A stretch of 64,000 nt of DNA, from contig NQMI01000096.1 of the NCBI GenBank assembly GCA_002270565.1, forward strand, positions 62,001 through 126,000, given 5' to 3'. A program made the translations under genes and the position numbers. Shown here one piece after another: positions 32,839 to 44,584 of this stretch. Position 1 is the stretch's first letter, and every line of letters starts with the position of its first letter. The notes under the pieces are model-generated. The model had not been told where the DNA came from and did no database searches. It saw only the letters and a program-made list of their open reading frames with translations. This stretch comes from Stenocarpella maydis (lineage: Eukaryota; Ascomycota; Sordariomycetes; Diaporthales; Diaporthaceae).

Positions 32839-33942
32839 ATGGCAGCCAAACCATCACCGCGCCTCCTCACCGTGGCAGCGGCCCAGATGGGCCCGAACCA
32901 GCTCGCAGAACCAAGAGAGAAAATACTGGGCCGCATGCTGAAGCTCCTCGCCGACGCGGCCTCACAAGGAGCCAGACTGGTCGTCTTCCCGGAGCTTGCC
33001 CTAACCACCTTCTTCCCCCGCCACCAGATCGACGACCCAGCTAAAAAGGCAGAGTTCTTCGAACCGGAGTCCCACGACAGGCCACACGCAGTCGTGGACT
33101 CGCCGCGGGCCAGGCCACTCTTCGACAAGGCGAGGGAGCTCGGGACGGACGTATACCTCGGCTACGCGGAGCGGTGGACGGACCAGAGCGGCAAGGTGAC
33201 GGACTACAACACCACCATCTACTACTCCGCAGGCGCGGGCAGGGTGATATCCAAGTACCGCAAGGTCCACCTCCCGGGGACCAAGGAGCCGATCGAGGAC
33301 AAGACCGGTCGGGGCGTGGAGCAACAGCTCGAGAAGCGCTACTTCGCCCCCGGCGACCTCGGGTTCCAGGCGTTCCGCGCGCCGGGCCTCGTAGCCGGCG
33401 CCGCGAAAGCACCGGGATCCGGAGGAGGGGGGCCAGGAGGAGCAACAGCGGCGAAGGACCTGGAGGGGAGAGGGGACCCGATAATCGGCATGATCATCTG
33501 CAACGACCGGCGCTGGGGCGAGGCGTGGCGGTGCTACGGGCTGCAGGGGGTCGAGCTGGTCCTGGATGGGTACAACACGACGGCGTACGCGCCGCAGTAC
33601 GACGGGACGCCCGAGGAGCAGGAGGCGGAGGCCTTGTTCCACCACCGGATCTCGTGCCAGGGGGGCAGCTACGCGAACGCGTGCTTCAGCGTCAACACTG
33701 CCAAGTGCGGTGTTGAGGACGGGGGCGGGCTGATTGCCGGGACGGTGATATATGACCCGAACGGGCATGTGGTGGCTGAGTCCAAGACCAAGGGGGATGA
33801 GTTGGTTGTTGCGACCATTGACCTGGCTTTGTGCAGGAGGGGGAAGGAAAGGGTGTTTGCCTTTGAGAGGCATCGCAGGGTGGAGCACTATGGGAGGTTG
33901 GTCGAGCAGGTCGGTGTCGAGGAGCCTCCGTTGTTGGAATAG
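32839..33942 (+). CDS. N-carbamoyl-amino-acid hydrolase (nitrilase superfamily)
   Basis: Intronless, 367 aa. Nitrilase-fold catalytic triad: Glu52 (VVFPELAL), Lys142 (KYRKVHLPG) and Cys221 (GMIICNDRRWGE). The CNDRRWGE context and HLPGTKEP are typical of D-carbamoylases rather than nitrilases or biotinidases. The enzyme hydrolyses N-carbamoyl amino acids to the amino acid, CO2 and ammonia. A Gly/Ala-rich, low-complexity insert (about residues 186-208) sits between Lys142 and Cys221, where compact homologues have a short loop. The gene is divergent from the hydantoinase, its natural upstream partner. A beta-ureidopropionase-like activity on pyrimidine breakdown products is the main alternative. 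Confidence 0.9.
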   Translation: MAAKPSPRLLTVAAAQMGPNQLAEPREKILGRMLKLLADAASQGARLVVFPELALTTFFPRHQIDDPAKKAEFFEPESHDRPHAVVDSPRARPLFDKARELGTDVYLGYAERWTDQSGKVTDYNTTIYYSAGAGRVISKYRKVHLPGTKEPIEDKTGRGVEQQLEKRYFAPGDLGFQAFRAPGLVAGAAKAPGSGGGGPGGATAAKDLEGRGDPIIGMIICNDRRWGEAWRCYGLQGVELVLDGYNTTAYAPQYDGTPEEQEAEALFHHRISCQGGSYANACFSVNTAKCGVEDGGGLIAGTVIYDPNGHVVAESKTKGDELVVATIDLALCRRGKERVFAFERHRRVEHYGRLVEQVGVEEPPLLE

Positions 33943-34204
33943 AGCACTTGGTGTGGATGTAAATGAGGACGGGCTTTCCTCTTACCCAGTGCCCAAGTCC
34001 GCTCCGAAGGTATGGCATTGGTAATAGAGACACAACAAGGGGCTGCCACGAGGCCGAGATGGTGCGAAATAGATTGTCGGCCAACTGTTGGCCCGAAATC
34101 GGTGATGCCAACGAAGTTGCACTCTCATGTTTTCCCCTCCTAACGCCATCGCTATGCCGGTAGTTTCAACATATTCCACCCTCTGACCAGGGACGTTGGG
34201 CAAA

Positions 34205-35262
34205 TTATGCCACACGACCGCCCATGCCGCTCTTGAAGCCGCCCAAAACGACATTCCACTGTCCGCCGAGATTCTTGTCTCCCACGCTGTCGGCGTGCCG
34301 GCCAGTGACGACGCGGCGCATTAGTACGGTATCCTTTGCCTTTCTCAGCTTCCTGCCGGCCCCATTCGTCAGATATTCCTCGAACCACTGCTCCTCAGCA
34401 CTGTCAAGAGGAAGGCTGACCAGCTCGGACGCCCGCGCCGCGACGTCATGGCCGCTGCCGTCCAGGACCGAAGCTATCAGCTGCTCGAAGAGGAGCTGCC
34501 TGGTCTGCTCGGGGTGGGCCCGGGAGAAGTAGAAGGCCTCGGTGAGGCTCGTCCTCGCCAGGGCTCCGAAGAGGAGAGACAGGGACTCAGGCCTGCGGAG
34601 CACGGGCTGGACGGCATGGTAGTAGGCGAGGGCGAGGGAGTAGTCGCTGTCCTCGGCGTTCTTTATGAAGGCCGTGATTATGTCGTCGGCGAATTCAGGG
34701 GCGAGGGACGGGTATGCGAGATCCTCGAGCGCGTTCTGCGGGAGAAGCTGGTCAGCTTGCGTGCCTCTCAGCTGGGAGGGACTGCAGGAAGACATACGCT
34801 GAATTGCAGGCGGTCGAGGTACCACAGGCCCCTCATGAATATCTCGTACTTCCTGGGCAGTCCAAACCTCGAGGCGAAGACCTCGGCGAAGTTGATACGG
34901 CTCTTGAGGCCAAGGTGCTCGTTGAAGTCAAGAAGCATATAGTAGAAGACGGAGAGCTTCTGATGGTCGGGGTGATCGCTCTCGCATACCTGGTAGTGGA
35001 GCTGGTAGAGGCCATTGTCGCCCTTGGGGGGGTATGACCTGGCTAAAAGAGTACAGGTCGTCAGATCCCACAGCAGGTGTCTCGAGCATCTTCAGGTGGA
35101 AGACGTACCCTTGGTGACGCCGACCGATCTGAGGACGCGGTCGATGAAGAGGACGCCGTTGAGGCTCTTCCTGTAAACGTCGATCTCTCGAATGAAGTCG
35201 GGGGCATAAGGTGAGCCCCACTCAGGTTTGAAGACCTGGTGGAAATGGTGGAAGTCCTGCAT
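34205..35262 (-). CDS. ELYS-like nuclear pore complex assembly protein
   Basis: Exons 35262-35109, 35042-34798 and 34735-34205; introns of 66 and 62 bp; 309 aa. The N-terminus, PYAPDFIREIDVYRKSLNGV, leads to LFIDRVLRSVG. The middle has YPPKGDNGLYQLHYQVCES, VFYYMLLDFNEH and IFMRGLWYLDRLQF. The third exon has LALAYYHAVQP and TEAFYFSRAHPE. This order matches the all-helical ELYS-like domain of small fungal nucleoporins that help build or anchor nuclear pores. Both splice joins fall inside conserved sequence (GVTK-A-RSYPP; LQFS-NALEDLAYP). It shares its upstream region with Smc4, and its 3' end faces the carbamoylase gene 262 bp away. Confidence 0.85.
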
Positions 35263-35826
35263 CTTTGGTGTGGAAGTGCCTGCCTCGTCAGCCTGACCGA
35301 GTCGAGGGCAAGCAAGCGATGCGGTGCGATGCGATGCACGCACAAGCTTGGGAGCTCCCCCAGCCGAGACGGGCAACGGTAGCTTATCGGTCCAGGTGTT
35401 AAGGGATCTGCAGTATATCCAATACTTGATCCTAACAAGCACCGGTGGATCTGACCGACAGGTGTGGGCCCCTCGTCGCATTTTAGCGCGTTTTTCCGTT
35501 ACGGTTTGTTTTGTTTACCAATGCCCGTATTTTCGGAGGGGGGGCAGAGCAACAGCCCACTCACTCAGCCAACCGACCAGTCTTGCTCCCGCTCCGCAAC
35601 GGCAGCCCACTTCCCTCGTCAACTTATCGATTGCATCTTTCTTGCCGTGACTCCAGCCTTGGGTCTGGTCTGTCTTGCTTTGGGAACTAACGATCCGCCA
35701 GCCCTCCACGCCTTTATTTATATCTTGTCTTAGCAACATCAGCTTGGCTTCACCCCCCAGGGTTCTTTTGCTTCGCATTAAGTTAACCACCCCCAGTGCT
35801 GCCGCTCGTCGTCACCCTTGCCCATC
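35263..35826. promoter_or_regulatory. Shared divergent upstream region of ELYS-like and SMC4 genes
   Basis: 564 bp between two divergently transcribed housekeeping genes, with pyrimidine-rich stretches close to the SMC4 start. No defined operator is claimed. Confidence 0.5.
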
Positions 35827-38800
35827 ATGTCGACGCGACCGACTAGGCGAGCCGCTGCCAAGCGCAAGCAGATCATAGAGTCCGACGACGACGACGAGAT
35901 CGCAAACTCCCCCTCCCCGCCACCCGCAGACGAAGAGAGCGAGGAGGAATTCACACCTGCGCCAGCTAAGAGCTCGCGCAAGTCTGTGGGCAGGAGGAAG
36001 ACCGTCCAGGCCGACACGCCCCCGGCATCTGAAGCGCCACCTCGCCGTCGTGGTGGACGACCGAAAAAGAGCGCGGCCCCAAGCGTCCCACCGGATACAA
36101 ATGTCGAGCAGGGCGAGTCGAGCCACGCTGCCGACCCAGACCGGACCACCACTCCTGCAACCTCAGCAACGCGAAGACGCGGCCGCCCAAAGACGAATGT
36201 CATCAAAGAAGAGAGCGTCGAGCCAGAGGCAAACATTCAGCCCACCATTGAGCCCGCCAACGAGCCCGACCAGAACGCTGAGCCTGTTCCCGAGGTTGCC
36301 GAGCCCGACCAGACTGCCATGGATGTAGACCAGCAAGAGACGCCCGTCAAGAAGCCTGGGCGCAAGCGCAAGAGTGTTGCGCCACCGGCGGCTTCAGCCA
36401 AGGAGAAGACCCCGCTGCCCGACTTGCAACAGCCTCAGCCTCAGTCTCCCGCTGCTGCTACACCTAAGCCACCTAGGCCCTCTGCAACCCCAGACCCGGA
36501 CAGCTTCCAGACGCCGCTATCAGACATCACTAACACTGCTGGAAATGATCAACGGCGCGCCATAGAGGACACCCTGCTCAACACCAGCGTCAAGCCCATC
36601 AAGCCGCTGGACACAGTCATGGACAAGCCCATGGACATCGTCCTGAAGAACCGGACCATGGTCTTGCCTCCAGTCGAAGACACTACGCCAAAACCCCGCC
36701 TCGTCATCACATACCTCATCCTCACCAACTTCAAGAGTTACTCTGGCCGTCAAGAGGTCGGCCCATTCCACGCGTCCTTCTCCTCTGTTGTTGGCCCCAA
36801 CGGCTCTGGAAAGTCCAACGTCATCGACTCGTTGCTGTTCGTCTTTGGTTTCCGTGCCAGCAAGATGCGACAAGGAAAGCTGTCTGCGCTGATCCACAAT
36901 TCCGCCCAACACCCCAACCTTGACTATTGCGAAGTTGCAGTGCACTTCCAGGAGGTCATGGATCAGGTATATGCATTTTCACCCCTGGAAACCGCCCCTG
37001 TACTGACCTTTCCCTTCAACAGCCCGGTGGTGGCCACGAGGTGATCCCCAACTCTGATCTCGTCATTTCCCGCAAAGCCTTCAAGAACAATTCCAGCAGT
37101 TACTACATCAACGGCAAGACGTCTACATACACGGTTGTGACCACCCTGTTGCGGGATCGTGGTGTTGATCTCGACCACAAGAGATTCCTCATCTTGCAGG
37201 GTGAAGTCGAATCCATCGCGCAAATGAAGCCCAAGGCCGCAAATGAGCACGACGACGGCTTGCTGGAGTACCTCGAGGACATCATTGGCACATCCAAGTA
37301 CAAGGCCCCAATCGAGGAATCCGCTACAGAAGTTGAGACGCTCAACGAGATTTGCATGGAGAAGAGTGGCCGTGTTCAGCATGTGGAGAAGGAGAAGAAC
37401 AGCCTCGAGGACAAGAAGAACAAGGCCCTGGCATACCTCCGTGACGAGAATGAGCTGGCCAGGAAACAATCTGCTCTGTACCAAATCTACATCGACGAAT
37501 GCAACGATAATCTTATTGTTACCGAGGAGGCCATCACCCAGATACAGGCACAGCTCGATGAGGAGCTGGAGAAGCATCACGGCAGCGAGGCGATCATCAA
37601 AGAACTGCAGAAGAAGTATTCCAAAGGCAACAAGCTGTATGAGGCCCAGGAAAAGGAGACGCAGGCCCTCGTCAAAGAGATGGCCAAATTTGAGCAGGAG
37701 CGCGTCAAGTTTGAAGAGAAGCGCAAGTTCTTGGCCGACAAGCGGAAGAAGCTCGAGAAGACGATCACCAACGCCGAAAAGACCAGTACCGAGGCCGATG
37801 AGACAATCGAGCAGTGCACTGAAGACATCGAGAACCGCGGCCAGGAGATTGTCGATCTTGAAGAGCAGGTCAAGGAAGCAGAGTCCGAGCTCGCGGTCAT
37901 CAGAGAGAGCCTCAAGGGCAAGACACAGGCCTTCTCGGACCAGATCGCCGCCAAGCAGAGGTCTCTGGAGCCTTGGCAGGACAAGATCAACGTGAAGCAG
38001 TCCGCTATTGCTGTGGCCGAGAGTGAGCTGAATATCCTCAGGGAGAAGGCAAACGCCGGTGCAGTTGCTCTTCAGGACATGGAGAACAAGATTGCAACGA
38101 CCGAGGCGCGCCGGAAGGAAAAGGAGCAGGAGCTCAAGGCCTGTCAGCAAGAAAAGAAGGAGCTCGAGGCCGAGGCCCAAGAGGTCGAGGCTGAAATCGA
38201 GCAGCTTACTACACAGGAGCCCAAGATCCGGTCCAAGGTGTCCAACTCGCGGCAGAAGGCAGACGAGGCTCGGTCCAGCCTCTCAGCGACTCAAACCCAG
38301 GGCAACGTCCTCACAGCTCTGATGCGAATGAAGGAGTCGGGCCGTATCGATGGGTTCCATGGGCGCCTCGGAAACCTGGGCGCAATCGACCAGAAGTATG
38401 ATGTCGCAATCTCAACAGCCTGTGGTGCCCTCGACAACTTTGTCACCGATACCGTGGAGGCTGGGCAGCAGTGCATCGAGTACCTGCGCAAGACAAACAT
38501 GGGCCGCGGAAACTTCATCTGTCTGGACAAGCTGCGGTCCCGAGACCTCTCCCCAATTCAGACACCGGAGGATGCTCCTCGTCTGTTTGACCTCGTCCAA
38601 GCGAAGGAGGACAAGTTCCGGGCAGCTTTCTACCACGCACTTCAAGACACTCTGGTCGCCACGGATCTTGCCCAGGCGAACCGCATCGCCTACGGGGCCA
38701 GGAGATGGCGAGTCGTAACTCTCGATGGTGAACTGATTGACAAGTCAGGAACCATGTCTGGTGGCGGCAACTCAAAAAAGAAGGGCCTGATGTCGTCCAA

Positions 38801-40724
38801 GCTGGTCGCCGATATTACCAAGGAGCAGGTGTTGAGGCTTGAGAGCGACCGGGACGCCCTCGAGCAAAAGTTCCAGGAGTTCCTCGAGTACCAACGAAAG
38901 TGCGAAAACCGTTTACGCGACCTCAAGAATCGGATTCCGCAGCTCGAGACCAAGATGCAAAAGATCAGCCTCGAGATCGATAGTTCAACAAAGAACCTGG
39001 CAGATGCGCAGCGTCGCATCAAGGAGCTTGCCAAAGAGCACCAACCGTCCAAGTCCGACAACAGTCGCATCACTGCTCTGGAAAAGGAGGTTAAGGGCCT
39101 TCAGAAGGAAGTCGAGAAGCTTCATGGCGAGACGGCTACAGTCGAGGAGGAGATCAAGGCGCTGCAAGACAAGATCATGCAAGTTGGTGGTGACAAACTC
39201 CGCACCCAGAGGGCTAAGGTCGACCGTCTCAAGGCGGAGATTGCTTCTCAGAACGAGGAAACCACAAAGGCCGAAGTCAAGAAGGCCAAGGCGGAAAAGC
39301 AAAAGACGAAGCTTGCCAAGGACCACGCAAAGGCGACCAAGGAGCTCGATGCTGCCATTCGGGATCTTGAGAGCCTTGAAGAGGAGATTGCAAACCAAGG
39401 GGACAAGGCCGAAGACTTCACGGCCCGCGTCGAGGAAGCACAAGAGGGCCTAGCCGTCAAGAAGCAGGAGCTTGCAGCGCTCAAGTCGGAGCTGGACGAG
39501 AAGACGGCAGAGCTCAACGCTACGCGTGCCAGCGAGATCGAGATGCGGAACAAGCTAGAGGAGAACCAAAAGGCCCTCGCCGAGAACCAGAGGAAGGTCC
39601 GCTACTGGGAGGATAAGCACTCCAAGCTGGTGCTCCAGGACATCCACGACCTCGAGACTGCTAAAGCCCCCAAGGCTGCTGCTGCCGCCGCGAGCGGTTC
39701 GGCGGAGAACTCCCAGGAAGGCGGAAATGCTGGTCAAGACGGCGCCGAGGGTGAGGAAGGCGGTGATTCCGACGTTGAGATGACTGATGCGGGCGACGAG
39801 GCCGAGGGCGATGCCGAGGCTGCCGAGGAAGAGGTTGATACTACCATTGTTCGTGACCGAAAGACCCAGAAGACCCTGCCGCGATACAGCAAGGACGAGC
39901 TCGAAGACATGAACAAGGAGACGCTCAAGGGCGAGATCGCCGCCTTGGAGGAGAAGACACAAAACGTCAACGTCGACCTTGGCGTCCTCGCCGAGTACCG
40001 CCGCCGTGTCGAGGAACATGCCGCCAGGTCGTCTGACCTCCAGACTGCTGTGACGCAGCGTGACGCGGCCAAGAAGCGATGCGACGAGCTTCGCAGGTTA
40101 CGCCTTGAGGGCTTTATGGAGGGCTTCAGCATGATCTCCCTCCGGCTAAAGGAGATGTACCAAATGATCACCATGGGTGGTAACGCCGAACTCGAGCTTG
40201 TCGACTCGCTCGACCCCTTCTCCGAGGGTATTCTCTTCAGCGTCATGCCGCCCAAGAAGTCATGGAAGAACATCAGCAACTTGTCTGGTGGTGAAAAGAC
40301 GCTCAGCAGCCTGGCGCTTGTGTTTGCCCTGCACCACTACAAGCCGACGCCACTATACGTGATGGACGAGATCGATGCCGCCCTGGATTTCAGAAATGTG
40401 AGCCCAACCAGTCTTCCCTGCTCACTCGCACCATTCCTCGACTGATGCTAACATGTCGCGCCCACGCAGGTCTCCATCGTCGCCAACTACATCAAGGAGC
40501 GCACCAAGAACGCGCAGTTCATTGTCATCTCGCTCCGAAACAACATGTTTGAACTGGCCGCCCGGCTCGTCGGCGTGTACAAGGTCAACCACATGACCAA
40601 GAGCGTCTCGATCGAGAACAGGGACTACATCGTCGGCAGGCGGCCTCAGCCGCAGCAGGTACAGCAGCTCGGCGGCGGTGCGACCCAGACGGTCAACTTT
40701 ACGCTCAGCCAGCCTTGGAGGTGA
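35827..40724 (+). CDS. SMC4: Condensin subunit Smc4
   Basis: Exons 35827-36966, 37023-40397 and 40470-40724 (introns 56 and 72 bp); 1589 aa. Walker A GPNGSGKSNVIDSLLFVFG lies at about 323-341. The Smc4-specific HKRFLILQGEVESIAQMKPK follows the first splice. Coiled-coil arms flank the hinge (about 810-960; GRLGNLGAIDQKYDVAIST, RGNFICLDKL). The C-terminal head has NLSGGEKTLSSLALVFALHH (~1466) and Walker B YVMDEIDAALDFRN. It pairs with Smc2 in condensin, which compacts mitotic chromosomes. The ~300-residue N-terminal extension is acidic/Pro-rich with AT-hook-like motifs at 73-81, 116-122 and 177-182. An acidic Ala/Glu insert (about residues 1260-1320) interrupts the distal coil. The gene appears complete. 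Confidence 0.96.
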
Positions 40725-41921
40725 GGCAATGTTGTGTGGATGGAAAGAGTTTCATGATGTGTCTACTGTCTGTGATGATTCTGATGTAACGGATGCGCTT
40801 CTGACAATGCTTCTTGGTTGGGTGATGGCTGGGTTGGTTGTTTGATAAAGGGCCGGCTCGCGATTGATAATGACTGCACGGGATAAAGATACTCGGTCCA
40901 TCATTTCGTACATGCGATCCTTGGTCGACCAGGAATGCCATCGGCCCATGTCTCATATGTGAGACTCAATAAAACCCCTGCCCGTTGCAGCGCTAATCCC
41001 TAGGGTCGCAGCGCTTTATGGAACATGGAACCTTCCTGCCGCGCTCGTGTTTACATTGAAGTTCGCGTTAGGGACTAGGGATGTGATTCACACGCGTCTG
41101 CCTTGGAGGGGTCGAGCATGCACTTCGAGCAATCCATGTACGGCTGACTATCTGCAGATCTCTTATAAACCCCAGCACTTCATCTCCCGCACCAACCGCC
41201 GTGCTGAACCCACCGGTGTGATTCCAATACCGTTAAGAATAGCTCAAGACACGGAAACCCTTACGAGAGGCCGTTTCGCGACGCATACCAGCCGCTGTGA
41301 AATGGTTCGCGGCAACCACGGCGGTGACGCCGATGCCGATGCCGTCCACGTGTTGGACCATAGCTCCGAGTGGTGGCCGGATAGTGGCTCGGAGGCATGA
41401 TGCAGCCGAGGCATGCGGTGTCTTTGTATGACTGGACAGCGTACTTTGGCGCGTAGGGCGTCTGGCACATGAGGGATCGCACGAGCGGAATCACTTCATA
41501 CGAGGCGCCTGTCGTCACATACGACATGGGGACACCTGTTGTTCGGAGAGCAACGGGACGATGCCAGGGCGCCTGGTCTGGGGAGAAGGCACTGCCTTTC
41601 GAAACGGGGCTGCCACAATGCGTACTGCGTGCCTAATATGAATCTTTGGCCTGGGCCAGACAATAGGATCTGACTCCAAACAGCTGCCAATGGGATTGCC
41701 GTGGGACATGAGGCTGAAAGTGACCCTTATGCAGCATGCCACTGATGGAGCACGACCGTCAAGATTGCCTCAGGCTGGTTCTGCTAGCCTCAACGGAGGC
41801 AACGGCAATCTTGCTCCAAGGAGCGTTGTAATTGAGTTGGAAAGCAAACGCAACACACCGCGACACCACCACTCCACCGCAACAAAGCATCCCCCCTCCC
41901 TTTCCCATGTGCAAACGCAAC
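40725..41921. other. Intergenic region, no supported gene
   Basis: 1.2 kb between the convergent SMC4 and P450 genes. Small frames only, with no motif recognised. Expected to hold both 3' UTRs. Confidence 0.5.
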
Positions 41922-43762
41922 TCACTGGCCCCCAATCTCCTCCACGCGCACCTTCATCCCCCTGGGGCGGAGCACAATCCCGGGGTTCTCCACGGTGAAG
42001 GGCGGGAACCCGTCCCCGACGCCCAGGAAGCGGAAGCGGCGGACAATCTCAAACAGCACGATCTTGACCTGGTTGAGGGCGAACCTCTTGCCGATGCAGC
42101 TCCTCGGCCCGTTGCCAAAGGGCATGAAGGCGAAGGGCGACGACCGGGGGTCGTCCGCCCCGCCGATGGTGTCCCAGCGGCCCGGGTCGAACTCGGCGGC
42201 GTCCTCGCCCCAGACCAGGGGGTTCATGTGCGTCACTGCCGGGACCACCTCGAGCACGGTGCCCCTGGGGATGGACACCCCGCCGAGCTGTAGGTCCCGG
42301 GACGCCTCCTTGGCGCTGAGGACGACTGTGAGCTCGGGGTCAGGTTCCGTTTCGTCCGTATGGGGCGGCGCAAGATTGGCAGGACGAATGGCAGGGGAGA
42401 GAGGGGGGGATTTACTTACCGGCTGGGTACACCCGGAGGGTCTCGAGCACGAAGTTGTTCAGATACGGCAGAGCATCGATCTCGCTGAATGTTGGCTGGG
42501 GGTTACGTGCTGCCAATCCAGAGACGTCTGCTCTGAGCCGGTCCTGGATATCCTGTCTAGTGGCGAGTACCTGGACCCCGAACGCAAGCGTGTGTGCCGA
42601 CGTCTCGTGGCCACCAGCCATGAGGTTCAGGAGCTGCGCCTCTTTATCAGTAACGCGCCACAGTGACCAACACCCAGCCATCAAGAGGGCAGAAGCTCAC
42701 GTGTCCAACCATGTGGTCTTCTCCCAGTCCCTCGGCAGGTCCGCCGGGCATGCTCGCGCCGAGGAGAAACGACAGCGTGTCCCGGGACATCTCCTCGGCG
42801 TCGATACCTCCTCCGGCTGCTGCAAGCTGCCGCCTCCGGTTGGCGATGAGCCGCTTCGTCTCGGCCCTGATGTAAGCCATCCCCTTGTTGAACTCGGCGT
42901 TGGTGCCGCACGGGATCCAACGGCTGGGGAAATAGCCGTCGAGAAGCATCAGGATCGTACCGAAGCCGTGGCCCGCCCCCAGGATTGCGTCGTGTGCCTC
43001 GTGGAAGCCGTACGGCTGATCTCCCCTGACCGGGTCTCCGTTGCGGTCGTACCCGGCGTGCTCCATATAAGATAGGTCGGCCCCAAAGACGGCGGTGCCA
43101 ATGATGTCGAGAGTGGCCCGGCCGAAGACGTCGGCGCAGTCGACGACGCAGCTCTGGCCCCCTCCTGCCTTTATCGCGCGGCCGAGGAGCAGGCCGAGCA
43201 GGGCGGCCTTGTCGCTGAAGACGGCGTTGAGGCGCTGCAGGACGGGGGGCGCGAAGCACGCGTTGAGCATCCTGCGGTGGGCCCGGTGCTGATCGCCCTC
43301 GAGGGTGGCGAGGCCCTCGCCGCCGAACCTCCTGATCAGGCGCTTGAAGAAGCCGGGCTTCTCGAACGAGTAGGCGTGCGACTGGAGGAGCTGCCGCAGC
43401 ACGTCGGTGCTGTTTGGGATGAGGACCTCCCTGTTGCCGAGGCCCAGGTTCCGGATCAGCGGCGCCCCCGGGTGCTCGCTGGCCCACCTTACCGGCATGG
43501 CCATTGGCGTGTCCGCGCCGATCTGGTTCGGAACCTGGCCGAGGACCCAGTGGTTGTCGCCTGGGCCGGGGAGGTGGCGAAGCGGGGAGTAATACTTTGG
43601 GTAGAGGAAGATGCGGTAGGCCTTGAGGGACAGGTAGGGGATGGCGAAGCCGAGGGCGAGGGCCTCCCAGCCGGTGAGGTGCCTAGGGCCATCGACATCG
43701 CCGAGGCGGGCTTGCGCGAGGGCCAGGGCGCAGGAGATGCCTGCGCAGGTCAGGAGATCCAT
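41922..43762 (-). CDS. Cytochrome P450 monooxygenase
   Basis: Exons 43762-42701, 42639-42420 and 42325-41922 with introns of 61 and 94 bp; 561 aa. The ATG at 43762 starts a hydrophobic N-terminal anchor (MDLLTCAGISCALALAQA), so the enzyme should sit in the ER membrane facing the cytosol. Signature elements: proline-rich hinge LRHLPGPGDNHW, I-helix LMAGGHETSAHTL, K-helix ETLRVYP (ExxR), the FDPGRW region and heme loop FMPFGNGPRSCIGKRF with Cys504 as the thiolate ligand. Splice joins restore conserved blocks (HMVGH-AQLLNLMAGG; YPA-V-VLSAKEASRD). No secondary-metabolite core gene is nearby, so the substrate is unknown. It is not closely similar to the P450 relic at 22.4 kb. Confidence 0.93.
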
Positions 43763-44584
43763 CGTGGCGGGCGAGATGTGGTATTCAAGAGACGGGGGAC
43801 AAGACAAGGTGTTCAGGGCGGGATTGATGCTTCTTGGGTGCGTTACTACTGCTGTTGTGGGTATATCTGGACAGCTGAGCCTCCGGCGCTGTGCTGTATG
43901 TGTGAAGCCGAGGCTCGGTCGGGAGGACTGCAGGAGGGACCATAAGTTGTTGTTCTGCCACGGAGAAGGAGGTGCGTCTATGTACTTGTTGCCTGAAGCA
44001 TGATAAAGTGGAAATGACGCAGCTTGTATCGAAGAAGTAGACCGTGGCCGGTGGTGAAGTCTGGCTTCAGGAAACGCTTGCCTGTTTGCACTGGTGGCTG
44101 CCCGGGTGATATGGGAAGCGGTGGCAGGTACGCCTTGCTATAGATCAACGTCAGCCTTGAAAGTGAGCAACCTCCACTCCCTTGCTAGAGGACGGTGGTC
44201 CATGCATGGGTGGCTTTTACTGCATGAGATCTAATGCCTGATAAACGAAGATGAGCTTGGCACTTAATTAAGTAGGGTTCCTTACGTTGACAGGACCTGG
44301 GCCAGCGCTGTATACAACACTGAGGGTCTGAAACAAGTTGACAGGGTATCAATTTGGGTTGACAAGCGTCCTCGGGCAGCAGCAGTGTTTGATCTCGCTG
44401 CTTCAAGTGATCATTCACATGCCTAGCAATAAGAAGTCCAGAGGGTTTTATTAATCATCATCTTAGACTTCGCTGAAGCCTAATTGGAGCTTAATTATTA
44501 GACTTGCGAAAGGAGTCGTTTTCCTTAATATAGGTGTAGTCTTGAGCCTACAAGGTAGCATCGGAATATACGTGCTATGAAATA
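43763..44584. other. P450 upstream region and transition to the repeat block
   Basis: About 820 bp with no supported gene. GC falls steadily toward the Mutator-like element that starts at 44585. Confidence 0.5.

Noticed and set aside
36963..38180. 405-codon minus-strand ORF opposite SMC4
   Set aside because: Leu/Val-rich antisense shadow of the Lys/Glu-rich coiled coil.
41922..43762. P450 as part of a secondary-metabolite cluster
   Set aside because: No polyketide synthase, peptide synthetase, terpene synthase or other core gene lies nearby; neighbours are Smc4 and transposons.
43277..43945. 222-codon plus-strand ORF opposite the P450
   Set aside because: Antisense shadow of the P450 N-terminal exon.
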